The notes under the pieces were generated by a model. It worked only from the letters and a program-made list of their open reading frames with translations. It had not been told where the DNA came from and ran no database searches. Made by a program: the position numbers and the translations under genes. From positions 1-64,000 of the forward strand of contig NZ_JAUSWH010000006.1 in assembly GCF_030815125.1 (NCBI RefSeq): 64,000 nucleotides of DNA, written 5' to 3'. Positions 41,781 through 50,604 of this stretch are shown in pieces (the stretch's first letter is position 1; every line of letters begins with the position of its first letter). Origin of the DNA: Allorhizobium paknamense (GTDB lineage: Bacteria; Pseudomonadota; Alphaproteobacteria; Rhizobiales; Rhizobiaceae).

Positions 41781-43343
41781 GTGCCGCATAGCCAAGAAGT
41801 AGCGCAAGCCTCGCTGCTTTCGGTCCGGGGTTTGACCAAGCGGTTCGGCGATTTTACCGCTTGCGACGGCATCGATCTGGATATTCGCCCCGGCGAAATC
41901 CATGCCCTGCTGGGAGAGAATGGCGCGGGCAAATCCACGCTGGTGAAGATGCTGTTCGGTGTGCTGGCGCCCACCTATGGCGCCATCACCTGGCAGGGGG
42001 AGATGGTGGATATTTCCTCCCCCGCCAAGGCACGCCAACTCGGCATCGGCATGGTTTTCCAGCATTTTTCGCTGTTCGAGGCGCTGACTGTTGCCGAAAA
42101 CATCGCGCTTTCCATGGCCGATGGAAGCTCGATCTCGGCCATCGCCGAAAAGGCGCGCGACCTTTCCGCCGCCTATGGCCTGCCGCTGGACCCCCATGCC
42201 CATGTGGCCGATCTTTCCGTCGGCGAGCGCCAGCGCATCGAAATCGTGCGGGCGCTGTTGCAAAATCCCCGGCTGATCATTCTCGATGAGCCCACCTCGG
42301 TGCTGACACCGCAGGAGGCGGACAAGCTGTTCGAAACGCTGGAAAAGCTGAAGGCGGAGGACCGCTCGGTTCTCTATATCAGCCACCGGCTGGAAGAGGT
42401 GCAGCGCATCTGCGACCGCGCCACCGTGCTGCGCCACGGCAAGGTGACGGGCGCCTGCGACCCCCGCCTGGAAACGCCGGGCTCGCTGGCGCGGATGATG
42501 GTGGGCAGCGAAGTGGCGAGCGTCACCAGCAATCACGGCCAGGCCTTCGGGCAAAAGCTGATCGAGGTGAAAAACCTCTCCGCCGCCGCGCGCACGCCTT
42601 TTGCCATGACGCTGAAAGATATTTCGCTCACCGTGCGCGCTGGCGAGGTGCTGGGCATTGCCGGTGTGGCGGGCAATGGCCAGAGCGAGCTTTTCGATGT
42701 CCTCTCCGGCGAATACCCGGTGCAGGATCAGGATGCCATTCACCTGTGTGGCCGCCCGGTCGGGCGGCTTGGCATCAATCGCCGCAGGCTGGTGGGGGCA
42801 GGCTTTGTGCCGGAAGAGCGTCATGGCCATGCCGCCGTCTCTGCCATGGCCTTGTCCGACAACCTCCTCCTGGCGCGTCATCGTTCGGATGCGGCGCGCT
42901 TTTTGAGCGGCGGCGCGCTGCGTCTTATCCGCCACGGCGCGGTCAAGGCTGCCGCTGCCGGAATTTGCCGGGATATGGACGTGCGCAAGAGCGGTGAAGA
43001 CCCGACCGCCGCCTCGCTTTCCGGCGGCAATCTGCAAAAATTCATCATTGGCCGTGAACTGGAGCGCAGGCCGCAGGTGCTGGTGGTCAACCAGCCCACC
43101 TGGGGCGTGGATGCCGGTGCGGCAAGCCGCATTCGCCAGGCGCTGGTGGATCTGGCGCGGCAGGGCTCTGCCGTGGTGGTGATCAGCCAGGATCTGGATG
43201 AAATCTTCGAAGTCTCCACCTCGATTGCCGGGATTTCCGATGGCCGTCTGTCTGCCAGCTTTCCGGCGGAGGGCATGACCCGCGAGAAGATCGGCCTGCT
43301 GATGGGCGGCTTGCACGGCATGGAGGGCGCCCATGCGCATTGA
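41781..43343 (+). CDS. BMP-type nucleoside ABC transporter, ATPase with two nucleotide-binding domains
   Basis: A 520-aa fused ATPase with two ABC domains, as in sugar (RbsA/MglA) and nucleoside (NupA, YufO) importers. Domain 1: Walker A LGENGAGKSTLVKMLFG, Q-loop FQHFSLFEALTV, signature LSVGERQRIEIVRALL, Walker B LIILDEPTSVL. Domain 2 is degenerate in Walker A (GVAGNGQSELFDVL) but keeps the signature LSGGNLQKFIIGREL and VNQPTWGVD, as usual for this family. The start is GTG at 41781 after GGGGGCAGA. It overlaps the first permease by 11 bases, so the four genes form one operon. Confidence 0.93.
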   Translation: MPHSQEVAQASLLSVRGLTKRFGDFTACDGIDLDIRPGEIHALLGENGAGKSTLVKMLFGVLAPTYGAITWQGEMVDISSPAKARQLGIGMVFQHFSLFEALTVAENIALSMADGSSISAIAEKARDLSAAYGLPLDPHAHVADLSVGERQRIEIVRALLQNPRLIILDEPTSVLTPQEADKLFETLEKLKAEDRSVLYISHRLEEVQRICDRATVLRHGKVTGACDPRLETPGSLARMMVGSEVASVTSNHGQAFGQKLIEVKNLSAAARTPFAMTLKDISLTVRAGEVLGIAGVAGNGQSELFDVLSGEYPVQDQDAIHLCGRPVGRLGINRRRLVGAGFVPEERHGHAAVSAMALSDNLLLARHRSDAARFLSGGALRLIRHGAVKAAAAGICRDMDVRKSGEDPTAASLSGGNLQKFIIGRELERRPQVLVVNQPTWGVDAGAASRIRQALVDLARQGSAVVVISQDLDEIFEVSTSIAGISDGRLSASFPAEGMTREKIGLLMGGLHGMEGAHAH

Positions 43344-44430
43344 ACTGGAAAAGCGCGCCCGGGCATCCGGCCTGTTCACGCTGGTTTCGCCGCTGCTGGC
43401 GCTGGCGCTGACGCTGGTCTCGGGCGCCATTCTGTTTGCCGCGCTGGGCAAGGATCCGGGCTCGGCGCTCTACAGCTTCTTCATCGAGCCGCTGACGGAA
43501 ATCTGGTCGCTGCATGAATTGGCGGTCAAGGCGGCGCCGCTTATTCTTATCGGCGTCGGTCTTTCGGTCTGCTACCGCTCCAACAACTGGAATATCGGCG
43601 CGGAAGGGCAATTCACCATGGGGGCGCTGTTTGGCTCCTTCCTGCCGGTGATTTTCTATGAGTGGGAATCGCCGCTGCTCCTGCCGCTGATGATGATCAT
43701 GGGCATGATCGGCGGTGCGCTCTACGCTGCCATTCCGGCGCTGTTGAAAACGCGCTTCAACACCAATGAAATCCTCACCAGCCTGATGCTGGTCTATATC
43801 GCCCAGTTCATTCTCGATTATCTGGTGCGCGGCCCCTGGCGCAATCCGCAGGGCTTCAACTTTCCGCAGACGCGGGATTTTACCGACAGCGCCGTGCTGC
43901 CTGCCATTTTCGCCGACTCCGGCCGCGCCCATTGGGGCTTCGTCTTTGCCATTGTTGCGGCTCTGCTGGTCTGGTTCATCATGCGCTACACGATGAAGGG
44001 CTTCGAGATCGTCGTGCTGGGCCAGTCGGAGCGGGCAGGGCGGTTTGCGGGCTTTTCCTCGCGCGGAATGGTGTGGTTTTGCATGCTGTTTTCCGGTGCT
44101 CTGGCCGGGCTTGCGGGGATTTCGGAAGTGTCCGGTTCCATCGGCCATCTCCAGCCGTCTATTTCGCCAGGCTATGGCTTCAGCGCCATCATCGTCGCCT
44201 TTCTGGGCCGCCTCAATCCGCTGGGCATCATCGCCTCCGGGCTGGTGCTGGCGCTGACCTATCTCGGCGGTGAGGGAGCGCAGCTTTCCATTGGTGTCTC
44301 CGACAAGATCACCCGGGTGTTTCAGGGGCTTATCCTGTTCTTCGTGCTCTCCTGCGATACGCTGATCTATTACAAGATCCGGATTGTCTTCTCCAAGGCG
44401 CGGACGTCGCTTGGCGGAGGCCGGTCATGA
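43333..44430 (+). CDS. ABC transporter permease (nucleoside/BMP type), subunit 1
   Basis: A 365-aa inner-membrane permease with about nine or ten helices, of the BPD_transp_2 group that pairs with RbsA-like ATPases. Typical segments are NNWNIGAEGQFTMGALFGSFLP, TRFNTNEILTSLMLVYIA, and FSGALAGLAGISEVSGSIGHL. Its start lies within the end of the ATPase gene and its stop overlaps the second permease start by 4 bases. It forms the channel together with the next gene's product. Confidence 0.93.
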   Translation: MRIELEKRARASGLFTLVSPLLALALTLVSGAILFAALGKDPGSALYSFFIEPLTEIWSLHELAVKAAPLILIGVGLSVCYRSNNWNIGAEGQFTMGALFGSFLPVIFYEWESPLLLPLMMIMGMIGGALYAAIPALLKTRFNTNEILTSLMLVYIAQFILDYLVRGPWRNPQGFNFPQTRDFTDSAVLPAIFADSGRAHWGFVFAIVAALLVWFIMRYTMKGFEIVVLGQSERAGRFAGFSSRGMVWFCMLFSGALAGLAGISEVSGSIGHLQPSISPGYGFSAIIVAFLGRLNPLGIIASGLVLALTYLGGEGAQLSIGVSDKITRVFQGLILFFVLSCDTLIYYKIRIVFSKARTSLGGGRS

Positions 44431-45356
44431 TTTTCGAAGCGATTCTGCTGACGATCATCACCGCATCCACGCCGCTGGTCATCGCCGCCATGGGCGAACT
44501 GGTGACGGAGCGTGCCGGTGTGCTCAATCTCGGTGTCGAGGGCATGATGATCATGGGCGCGGTGGCCGCCTTTGCTGCCGCCCAACTGACCGGCACGCCT
44601 TTGGCAGGCATTGTGGCCGGTATCGCCGCAGGGGCCGCCTTCTCGCTGCTCTTCGGCTTTCTGACGCTGACGCTTGTCACCAATCAGGTGGCAACGGGTC
44701 TTGCGTTGACCATTCTCGGGCTCGGCCTTTCCGGGCAGTTGGGCGAGCCCTTTGCAGGCCAGCCGGGCACCAAGCTGCAACCCATCGATATTCCCCTTCT
44801 GTCCGACATTCCCGTTATCGGGCCGCTGCTGTTCCGTCAGGATCTGATCTTCTACCTGTCGATTGCGCTGGTCATCGGCGTGAACTGGTTTCTGTTCAAG
44901 AGCCGCAAGGGGCTTATGCTACGCGCCATTGGCGATAACCACGCCTCTGCCCATGCGCTCGGCATCAAGGTCATCCGGGCGCGCTATCTGGCGGTGATGT
45001 TCGGGGGCGCATGCGCCGGGCTGGCCGGAGCCCAGCTTTCGCTGGTCTACACGCCGCAGTGGGTGGAGAACATGTCTGCCGGGCGCGGCTGGATTGCGCT
45101 GGCGCTGGTGGTGTTTGCCTCATGGCGTCCCTGGCGGGTGCTGGCGGGTGGCTATCTGTTCGGCGCGGTCACAGTCGGGCAATTGCATGCGCAGGTGCTG
45201 GCGCAGACGCTCGGCATCGCCATTCCCTCGCAATTTCTTTCGGCACTGCCCTATGCGGCCACCATTGTCGTTTTGATCGTCATTTCGCATAATCGGCGCA
45301 CGACGCTGATCAATACACCTGCTTCGCTCGGCAAGCCTTTCGTGCCGGATCGCTGA
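44427..45356 (+). CDS. ABC transporter permease (nucleoside/BMP type), subunit 2
   Basis: A 309-aa permease, the second half of the heterodimeric channel. Signature segments are STPLVIAAMGELVTERAGVLNLGVEGMMIMGAV, TLTLVTNQVATGLALTILGLGLSGQLG, and AIGDNHASAHALGIKVIRARYLAVMFGGACAGLAGAQLSL, as in YufQ/NupC-type proteins. It starts with ATGA overlapping subunit 1 and is followed after 32 bases by the binding-protein gene. Confidence 0.93.
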   Translation: MIFEAILLTIITASTPLVIAAMGELVTERAGVLNLGVEGMMIMGAVAAFAAAQLTGTPLAGIVAGIAAGAAFSLLFGFLTLTLVTNQVATGLALTILGLGLSGQLGEPFAGQPGTKLQPIDIPLLSDIPVIGPLLFRQDLIFYLSIALVIGVNWFLFKSRKGLMLRAIGDNHASAHALGIKVIRARYLAVMFGGACAGLAGAQLSLVYTPQWVENMSAGRGWIALALVVFASWRPWRVLAGGYLFGAVTVGQLHAQVLAQTLGIAIPSQFLSALPYAATIVVLIVISHNRRTTLINTPASLGKPFVPDR

Positions 45357-45388
45357 CCCTCATTCAACCTGAACCACTAGGGGAACTC

Positions 45389-46462
45389 ATGAAAAAACTC
45401 TCCATCGCCCTGGCAGCCACCGTTGCTTCCGTGATGTCTTTCGCCGGTGCGGCCAGCGCCGCAGACAAGACCAAGGTCTGCTTCGTCTATGTCGGCAGCA
45501 AGACGGACGGCGGCTATTCTCAGGCCCATGATCTCGGCCGCCAGGAATTGCAGAAGCATTTCGGCGACAAGATCGAAACCGCATTTCTCGAAAACGTGCC
45601 GGAAGGTCCGGATGCCGAGCGCGCTATCGAGCGCCTGGCTCGTGACAACTGCAAGCTGATCTTCTCCACCTCCTTCGGATTCATGGATGCGACCGTGAAG
45701 GTGGCCAAGAAGTTCCCGAAGGTGAAGTTCGAGCACGCCACGGGCTTCAAGTCGGCTGAAAACCTCGCAACCTACAATTCCCGCTTCTATGAAGGCCGCT
45801 ACATCGCTGGCGTCATCGCCGGTAAGATGTCGAAGAAGGGTGAGGCCGGCTATATTGCCTCTTTCCCGATCCCGGAAGTGGTGATGGGCATCAACGCCTT
45901 CGAGCTTGGCGCAAAGTCCGTCAATCCGGATTTCAAGATGAAGGTGGTCTGGGTCAATAGCTGGTTCGACGCAGGCAAGGAAGCCGATGCCGCCAAGGCA
46001 CTGCTCGACCAGGGCGTCGATATCCTGACGCAGCACACCGACTCCACCGCGCCGATGCAGGTTGCCGAGGAGCGTGGCGTGAAGTCCTTCGGTCAGGCTT
46101 CCGACATGATCGCTGCCGGTCCGAAGGCGCAGTTGACGGCCATCGTTGACACCTGGGGCACCTATTACATCAAGCGCACCCAGGCGCTGCTGGATGGAAC
46201 CTGGAAGTCCGAGCAGAGCTGGGATGGCCTGAAGGACGGCATCCTCAAGATGGCCCCCTACACCAACATGCCGGATGACGTGAAGAAGCTGGCTGAGGAA
46301 ACCGAAGCCAAGATCAAGTCCGGCGAACTGCATCCCTTCACCGGCCCGATCAACAAGCAGGACGGCACGCCGTGGCTGAAGGCTGGCGAAAAGGCCGATG
46401 ACGGCACCTTGCTCGGCATGAACTTCTACGTCCAGGGCGTAGACGACAAGCTGCCGCAATAA
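45389..46462 (+). CDS. BMP-family (PnrA/BmpA-like) periplasmic substrate-binding protein
   Basis: A 357-aa binding protein with a signal peptide (MKKLSIALAATVASVMSFAG, cut after ASAAD-type site). The mature protein shows the BMP family pattern: VCFVYVGSKTDGGYSQAHDLGRQ, FSTSFGFMDATVKVAKKFPKVKFEHATG, SRFYEGRYIAGVIAGKMSK, INAFELGAKSVNPDFKMKVVWVNSWFD and DILTQHTDSTAPMQVAEERG. Related proteins bind purine nucleosides, which makes nucleoside uptake the best guess, consistent with the nucleoside hydrolase and Gpt in the same window. There is a good RBS (AGGGGAA) before the ATG. Last gene of the operon. Confidence 0.93.
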   Translation: MKKLSIALAATVASVMSFAGAASAADKTKVCFVYVGSKTDGGYSQAHDLGRQELQKHFGDKIETAFLENVPEGPDAERAIERLARDNCKLIFSTSFGFMDATVKVAKKFPKVKFEHATGFKSAENLATYNSRFYEGRYIAGVIAGKMSKKGEAGYIASFPIPEVVMGINAFELGAKSVNPDFKMKVVWVNSWFDAGKEADAAKALLDQGVDILTQHTDSTAPMQVAEERGVKSFGQASDMIAAGPKAQLTAIVDTWGTYYIKRTQALLDGTWKSEQSWDGLKDGILKMAPYTNMPDDVKKLAEETEAKIKSGELHPFTGPINKQDGTPWLKAGEKADDGTLLGMNFYVQGVDDKLPQ

Positions 46463-46469
46463 AGTGTTG

Positions 46470-46523
46470 ACAGCAAAAGTGGGAACCGGTTTTCCGTCCG
46501 GAAACACGCAAAAACTTTAAACT
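46470..46523. repeat. AAAAGTGG-family palindromic repeat
   Basis: The 32 bases at 46475-46506 (beginning AAAAGTGGGAACCGG and ending GTCCGGAAACA) contain the palindromic core GGAACCGGTTTTCC. They are identical, base for base, to the minus strand at 54958-54989 inside moeA. Confidence 0.85.
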
Positions 46524-46530
46524 TGGAAGC

Positions 46531-46566
46531 AAGAGCCCTTCCGCTTCAACGGAAGGGCTCTTTTTC
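46531..46566. terminator. bidirectional terminator between BMP operon and osmC
   Basis: AGAGCCCTTCCG pairs with CGGAAGGGCTCT around CTTCAA, followed by TTTTTC. It ends the transporter operon on the plus strand. The leading AAG gives weaker termination for the convergent OsmC gene, whose stop is at 46567. Confidence 0.9.
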
Positions 46567-46998
46567 TTATCCAACGTTGACCGTCAGCCCGATCGGCACG
46601 GCCTTCAGCGCCTTGGAAACGGGGCAGGCCACCTTGGTCTGCTCAGCCATGTCCCTGACCTTGGCCTCATCAGCCCCGCTCACCTTCGCATTCAGCGTCA
46701 GTTCGATGCCGGTGATGGCAAAACCACCGTCCTGCTGGTCGAGCGAAACGACAGCCTTGGTTTCCAGGCTCTCGGCGGTAAAACCTGCGTCTTGAACGGT
46801 CTTGGACAGGGCCATGGAATAGCATGAGGCAAGCGCCGCGCCGATCAGTTCTTCCGGATTGGTGCCGGGCTCCCCGCCGAAACGGATGTTGAAGCCGTAA
46901 GGCTGTTCCTTCAAAGCACCGCTCTCGGTAGAAACAGACCCCTTGCCATCCTTCAAGCCACCCGACCAATGGGCCGAACCATGCTTCTTGATTACCAT
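46567..46998 (-). CDS. OsmC-family peroxiredoxin
   Basis: A 143-aa thiol-dependent organic hydroperoxide reductase of the OsmC/Ohr fold. The two redox cysteines are seen in ALASCYSMALSKTVQDAG (about residue 59) and TKVACPVSKALKA (about residue 125), with the PGTNPEELIGAA segment ahead of the first Cys. The form of these motifs (GGEPGTNPEEL) fits OsmC rather than Ohr. It is monocistronic and convergent with the ABC transporter. The start ATG has an AAAGGAG site. Confidence 0.92.
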   Translation of the reverse strand: MVIKKHGSAHWSGGLKDGKGSVSTESGALKEQPYGFNIRFGGEPGTNPEELIGAALASCYSMALSKTVQDAGFTAESLETKAVVSLDQQDGGFAITGIELTLNAKVSGADEAKVRDMAEQTKVACPVSKALKAVPIGLTVNVG

Positions 46999-47172
46999 GG
47001 GAAACTCCTTTCAGTTGCTGGACGGAAACGATCCAGAAGAACAATCCGCGAGGCTGAGAGGAGTTCCCGGTCGGGGGGTAAAGGCGGAGGGACGTGACAT
47101 GCAAGCAGGGTAAAATCTGGCTTCGGCCCAGAGCGATCTTAAGCTCTGGGCTGGTGCAGTATCACCGTTGCG

Positions 47173-47934
47173 TCAGCTTGAAAGTCCGCCCGCCATATCG
47201 ATCGTACTGCCAGTGATGTATCCCGCATGCGGACCGGCAAGAAAGCAAACCATCTCGGACACTTCCTCCAGCGTCGCAATTCGCCGGATCGCATGCATGT
47301 CGAGGAAGACGTCGGGTGCAGTCATGCTTCCCAACGCTTCCACCATCATATCGGTCGGCATGGCGCCGGGCTGGATGACATTCACAGTAATGTTTCGCGG
47401 CCCGAGGTCACGAGCGACGCCCCTGGCGTAGCCATTGATCGCCGCCTTGGTTCCCGAATAGTCGGCGACGCCAGGAATTAACGCTACATCGCCATTAAGT
47501 GAACCAATGAAGATGATCCGGCCGCCATCAGAAAGCTGTCGAGCTGCAGCTCGGGTGGTCGCTACCGCGCCCATAACATTGATCTGCCACTGGCGATCCA
47601 GCGCGACCGTGTCGAGCTGCGAATCGTCAACCTTCTGACCTTTGGCAACCACCGCCGCGTTGTTGACGAGGATATCCAACTTTCCGAAATGCCCAATGAC
47701 CTCATCGATCATCGGCTGTGCAGCTGTCATGTCGGCCTGATCGCTCTTAATGGCGATTGCTTTTACACCCTTGGCGTGGAGCTTAGCGACGACTGCTTTC
47801 GCCTTATCCGAAGACGCGACATAGGTGATGGCGACGTCTGCACCGTGGTCTGCCAGCGCCTCAGCAGTCGCTGCCCCCAATCCGCGCGATCCTCCCGTTA
47901 CAAGCGCTACTTTCCCCATTAGTAGTTTTGCCAT
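47173..47934 (-). CDS. short-chain dehydrogenase/reductase
   Basis: A 253-aa classical SDR. The cofactor loop is ALVTGGSRGLGAATAEALADHG, with Arg suggesting NADP(H) use; NNAAVV is the structural motif, IFIGSLNGD holds the catalytic Ser and YSGTKAAINGYARG gives YxxxK. The C-terminus (GPHAGYITGSTIDMAGGLSS) is typical. Two adjacent ATGs exist (47937, 47934); AGGAG is best placed for 47934. It is divergent from a TetR regulator with a shared operator. Its codon use is somewhat less GC-biased than neighbouring genes. The substrate is unknown. Confidence 0.92.
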   Translation of the reverse strand: MAKLLMGKVALVTGGSRGLGAATAEALADHGADVAITYVASSDKAKAVVAKLHAKGVKAIAIKSDQADMTAAQPMIDEVIGHFGKLDILVNNAAVVAKGQKVDDSQLDTVALDRQWQINVMGAVATTRAAARQLSDGGRIIFIGSLNGDVALIPGVADYSGTKAAINGYARGVARDLGPRNITVNVIQPGAMPTDMMVEALGSMTAPDVFLDMHAIRRIATLEEVSEMVCFLAGPHAGYITGSTIDMAGGLSS

Positions 47935-47980
47935 CATAAGCTCCTCATCTGGGCGATCCAAATGATAAAGATCATACCCA

Positions 47981-48017
47981 ATTAATAACGATCATTACGA
48001 TAACGATCGTTATTAAT
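47981..48017. promoter_or_regulatory. TetR operator between SDR and tetR-type genes
   Basis: ATTAATAACGATC (47981-47993) and GATCGTTATTAAT (48005-48017) are perfect inverted copies separated by 11 bases that hold a further CGATAAC repeat. It lies in the 145-base divergent gap and is the likely site through which the TetR-type protein controls both genes. Confidence 0.85.
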
Positions 48018-48079
48018 GGTGGCCCCTGTCTGTCAAGTGATTTAATAAGGCGCGTTACAAATTCGAAAGGAGGCAGGTC

Positions 48080-48658
48080 GTGGGTCGCCATCGGGAATTC
48101 GATATCGACAAAGCGCTCGACGAAGTGCTCTGCGTTTTCTGGCGCAAGGGTTATGAAGGCGCGTCGTACTCGGACCTCGTAGACGCTGCGGGGGTGGAGC
48201 GCCCAGCGCTCTACTCAGCCTTCGGTAACAAGGAAAGCATGTTCCGAAAGGCTCTGGCGCGGTATTCGGAACGCTATATGGATTTTATCCCTGTCGCGCT
48301 TGGCCTTCCCACTGCCCGCGAAGCGGCGGCTCATTTCCTGTACGAAACGGTAAATCTCAACACCCGGTTCTCCGAGCACACTGGCTGTCTTGGCGTCAAC
48401 GGCGTTTTGGCCGGATCGGACGATGCAGAACCTGTGAGGAGAGCGTTGATCGAATTTCGTGCTGAAGGACAGAGGCGTTTTCGGGAGCGCTTCGAACGCG
48501 CTCAATCTGAGGGCGACCTGCCCGTAACAGTGGACCCTGATGCCCTTGCGACATTTGTGCTCACCATTGCTCACGGAATTGCCGTGCAGGCAAAGGCAGG
48601 GACGGATCGCGACGTCCTTCGCGCGGTCGTGCAGCAGGCGCTCGCGGGATGGCCGTGA
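48080..48658 (+). CDS. TetR/AcrR-family transcriptional regulator
   Basis: A 192-aa repressor. The N-terminal DNA-binding domain is FDIDKALDEVLCVFWRKGYEGASYSDLVDAAGVERPALYSAFGNKESMF. The C-terminal ligand-binding part is helical and contains a Cys (HTGCLGVNGVLAG). The start is GTG at 48080, behind a strong AAAGGAGG. It is divergent from the SDR gene and probably represses it from the palindrome at 47981. SDR plus TetR pairs of this form commonly respond to reactive aldehydes or quinones, but nothing in the sequence confirms that here. Confidence 0.92.
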   Translation: MGRHREFDIDKALDEVLCVFWRKGYEGASYSDLVDAAGVERPALYSAFGNKESMFRKALARYSERYMDFIPVALGLPTAREAAAHFLYETVNLNTRFSEHTGCLGVNGVLAGSDDAEPVRRALIEFRAEGQRRFRERFERAQSEGDLPVTVDPDALATFVLTIAHGIAVQAKAGTDRDVLRAVVQQALAGWP

Positions 48659-48905
48659 TGACGGAGGCAGCGCATCGACATCGCGGAGAACTCTTTAATT
48701 TCCGCAGCACGGAAACCGGTTTCCCGTCCCCAAATGTGTAAAACAAAGATTGAGAGCGCTTCAGTGTTTCCGCGAAATGCTGAAGCGCTCTATTTCTTTG
48801 TGAGTTCGTGTCGGATCACTGGAGCAGTGCTCTGGTATCATGATTTGCGGGGCCATGGCTGGGCGCGCTTGACGTATCATGACGCCCCCAGCCGAAGCCA
48901 ACCCC
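48659..48905. repeat. 247-base gap with AAAAGTGG-family repeat and hairpin
   Basis: No gene is supported. At 48706-48750 lies a diverged copy of the repeat (GGAAACCGGTTTCCCGTCC...GTAAAACAAAGAT). Directly after it is a strong hairpin, GAGCGCTTCAG (48754-48764) with CTGAAGCGCTC (48780-48790), followed by TATTTCTTT. The hairpin may end the TetR transcript. Confidence 0.65.
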
Positions 48906-50525
48906 TTAAAGCGCGCCTGCCGCTTGAATGAGCTTGCGGTCAAGGTCCACCGCGACGCGGGGCTTGACGTCAAATACCATGGTGGCGGGTTTTTCGGTGG
49001 TATAGGCGGGCCATTGCGGCAGGCCTTTGGCGGCGGGCTTGCCGGTGCGGGCAAAATTCACCCAGGCCTCGCTCATTTCCCGGGAAAGCTTCAGCGCTTC
49101 CTTGCCGCCGCCGGTGGCGGTTTTCACCAGACCGGCATTGGCGAAGACGTAAGGCAGTTCCGCGCAGTGCCAGGCCATCGCTACCCGGTCCAGAACCGGC
49201 GATTCATAGGTGAACATGTAGGAATAGACCGGTGCGCCGCCCTGTTTCGCCTTGAGGTCCAGATCGCGGATGGCGCCGGGGCGGAACCGTAGATCGATGA
49301 AGAAGGCATCCGCCAGTTTCTTGTCCGGATAGGCGGCCAGGAAGGCCTTGCCCACGGCATCGCCCTTTTCACCGAAACGCTCCTTCAGCTTGGCTTTCGC
49401 CTTGTCCTCGCTCCAGCCCAACCGGTTATCGGCGACCAGATCGCCCATCTTGTTGACGATCACCGTCTGGAATTCGTTGAGCGTATTGCCCACCATCAGC
49501 GGAATGTCGCGGGCCTGATCGGTCCATTTGTCACCCACTGGATTTTCGGGAATATAGCTGCCATCGAGCACCGGCGCATAGCGCGCATCCTTCGCCCCCT
49601 GCGCGGCGGGGTCCTTCAGCGCCTTGTCGGAGGCGGCCAGCAACTGATCGTAGCTGACATCCGCAAGCTTATCGATCTCTTCCGGCTTGATGCCTAGATT
49701 GGCAAGCGTCAGTTCCGCTACCTTGCGGGATGACGTCTGATCCGTCACCGGGCTCATATAGGAGCCGCTTTGTACAATGGCCTTCTGGAACAGGCCTTTC
49801 GCCTCGGCGGTGCCCATCAGTGTGCGCACCTTCATGCCGCCGCCGGACTGGCCGAAGATCGTGACATTGTCCGGATCACCACCAAAGGCGGCAATATTCT
49901 GATGCACCCATTTCAGCGCCGCCACCAGATCGGTGACGCTGGCATTGCCGGAATTGCGGTATTTGTCGCCATAGGCGGAAAGGTCGAGAAAGCCCAGCAC
50001 GTTCAGCCGGTGGTTCAGCGTCACCACCACCACGTCGCCCTGCTTGCTGAGATTATGCCCGTCATAGGAGGTGAGCTCAATACCGGAGCCATTGGTGAAG
50101 CCGCCGCCATGCAGCCACACCATCACGGGCCGCTTTTTCTTGTCCTTGATGCCGGGGGTCCAGATATTCAGAAACTGGCAGGCCTCGCTCATCGGCAGAT
50201 AGCGGTGCGGATTGAAAAGCTCGTCGCCCGCCACCTTCGGCATGCGCGGAATGAAGCAGTTTTCACCATAGGTCAAGGCAGGGCGCAGGCCCGTCCAGGC
50301 ATCCGGCTCCTCCGCCGGCATGAAGCGTTTCGCCTTGGCATAAGGCACGCCGAGATAGCTGTAGACGCCATCCTCCAGCCCGCCGATCAGGCTGCCCTTG
50401 GTGGTTTCCACCACTGTTTCCTTGCTGGAGGCGGTAAACTCTCCCTTGTCCGCCGCCATCCCTGCGCCTCCGAGGCCAAGAGCCAGCGCCGATGCCAGCG
50501 CTGTCACAACCAAAGACTTTCTCAT
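48906..50525 (-). CDS. secreted type-B carboxylesterase/lipase
   Basis: A 539-aa exported alpha/beta hydrolase. A signal peptide (about residues 1-24, SLVVTALASALALGLGGAGMAA) precedes the mature enzyme. The oxyanion hole is VWLHGGGFTNGSG, the nucleophile elbow is VTIFGQSGGGMKV (GxSxG), the acidic residue is probably in NEFQTV, and the catalytic His in AWHCAELPYVFAN. ACQFLNIWTPG and GVPYAKAKRF are also typical of the type-B group. It may hydrolyse esters of phenolic or other compounds in the periplasm. It follows mfd by 79 bases and has its own AAGGAGGAG site. Confidence 0.9.
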   Translation of the reverse strand: MRKSLVVTALASALALGLGGAGMAADKGEFTASSKETVVETTKGSLIGGLEDGVYSYLGVPYAKAKRFMPAEEPDAWTGLRPALTYGENCFIPRMPKVAGDELFNPHRYLPMSEACQFLNIWTPGIKDKKKRPVMVWLHGGGFTNGSGIELTSYDGHNLSKQGDVVVVTLNHRLNVLGFLDLSAYGDKYRNSGNASVTDLVAALKWVHQNIAAFGGDPDNVTIFGQSGGGMKVRTLMGTAEAKGLFQKAIVQSGSYMSPVTDQTSSRKVAELTLANLGIKPEEIDKLADVSYDQLLAASDKALKDPAAQGAKDARYAPVLDGSYIPENPVGDKWTDQARDIPLMVGNTLNEFQTVIVNKMGDLVADNRLGWSEDKAKAKLKERFGEKGDAVGKAFLAAYPDKKLADAFFIDLRFRPGAIRDLDLKAKQGGAPVYSYMFTYESPVLDRVAMAWHCAELPYVFANAGLVKTATGGGKEALKLSREMSEAWVNFARTGKPAAKGLPQWPAYTTEKPATMVFDVKPRVAVDLDRKLIQAAGAL

Positions 50526-50604
50526 GATCGACTCCTCCTTCTTTCATGGTCGATCAGGAGTCTTGCACGTGAAAGATGCGCCGATCAAGCCGGCGCTGAA
50601 GGCT

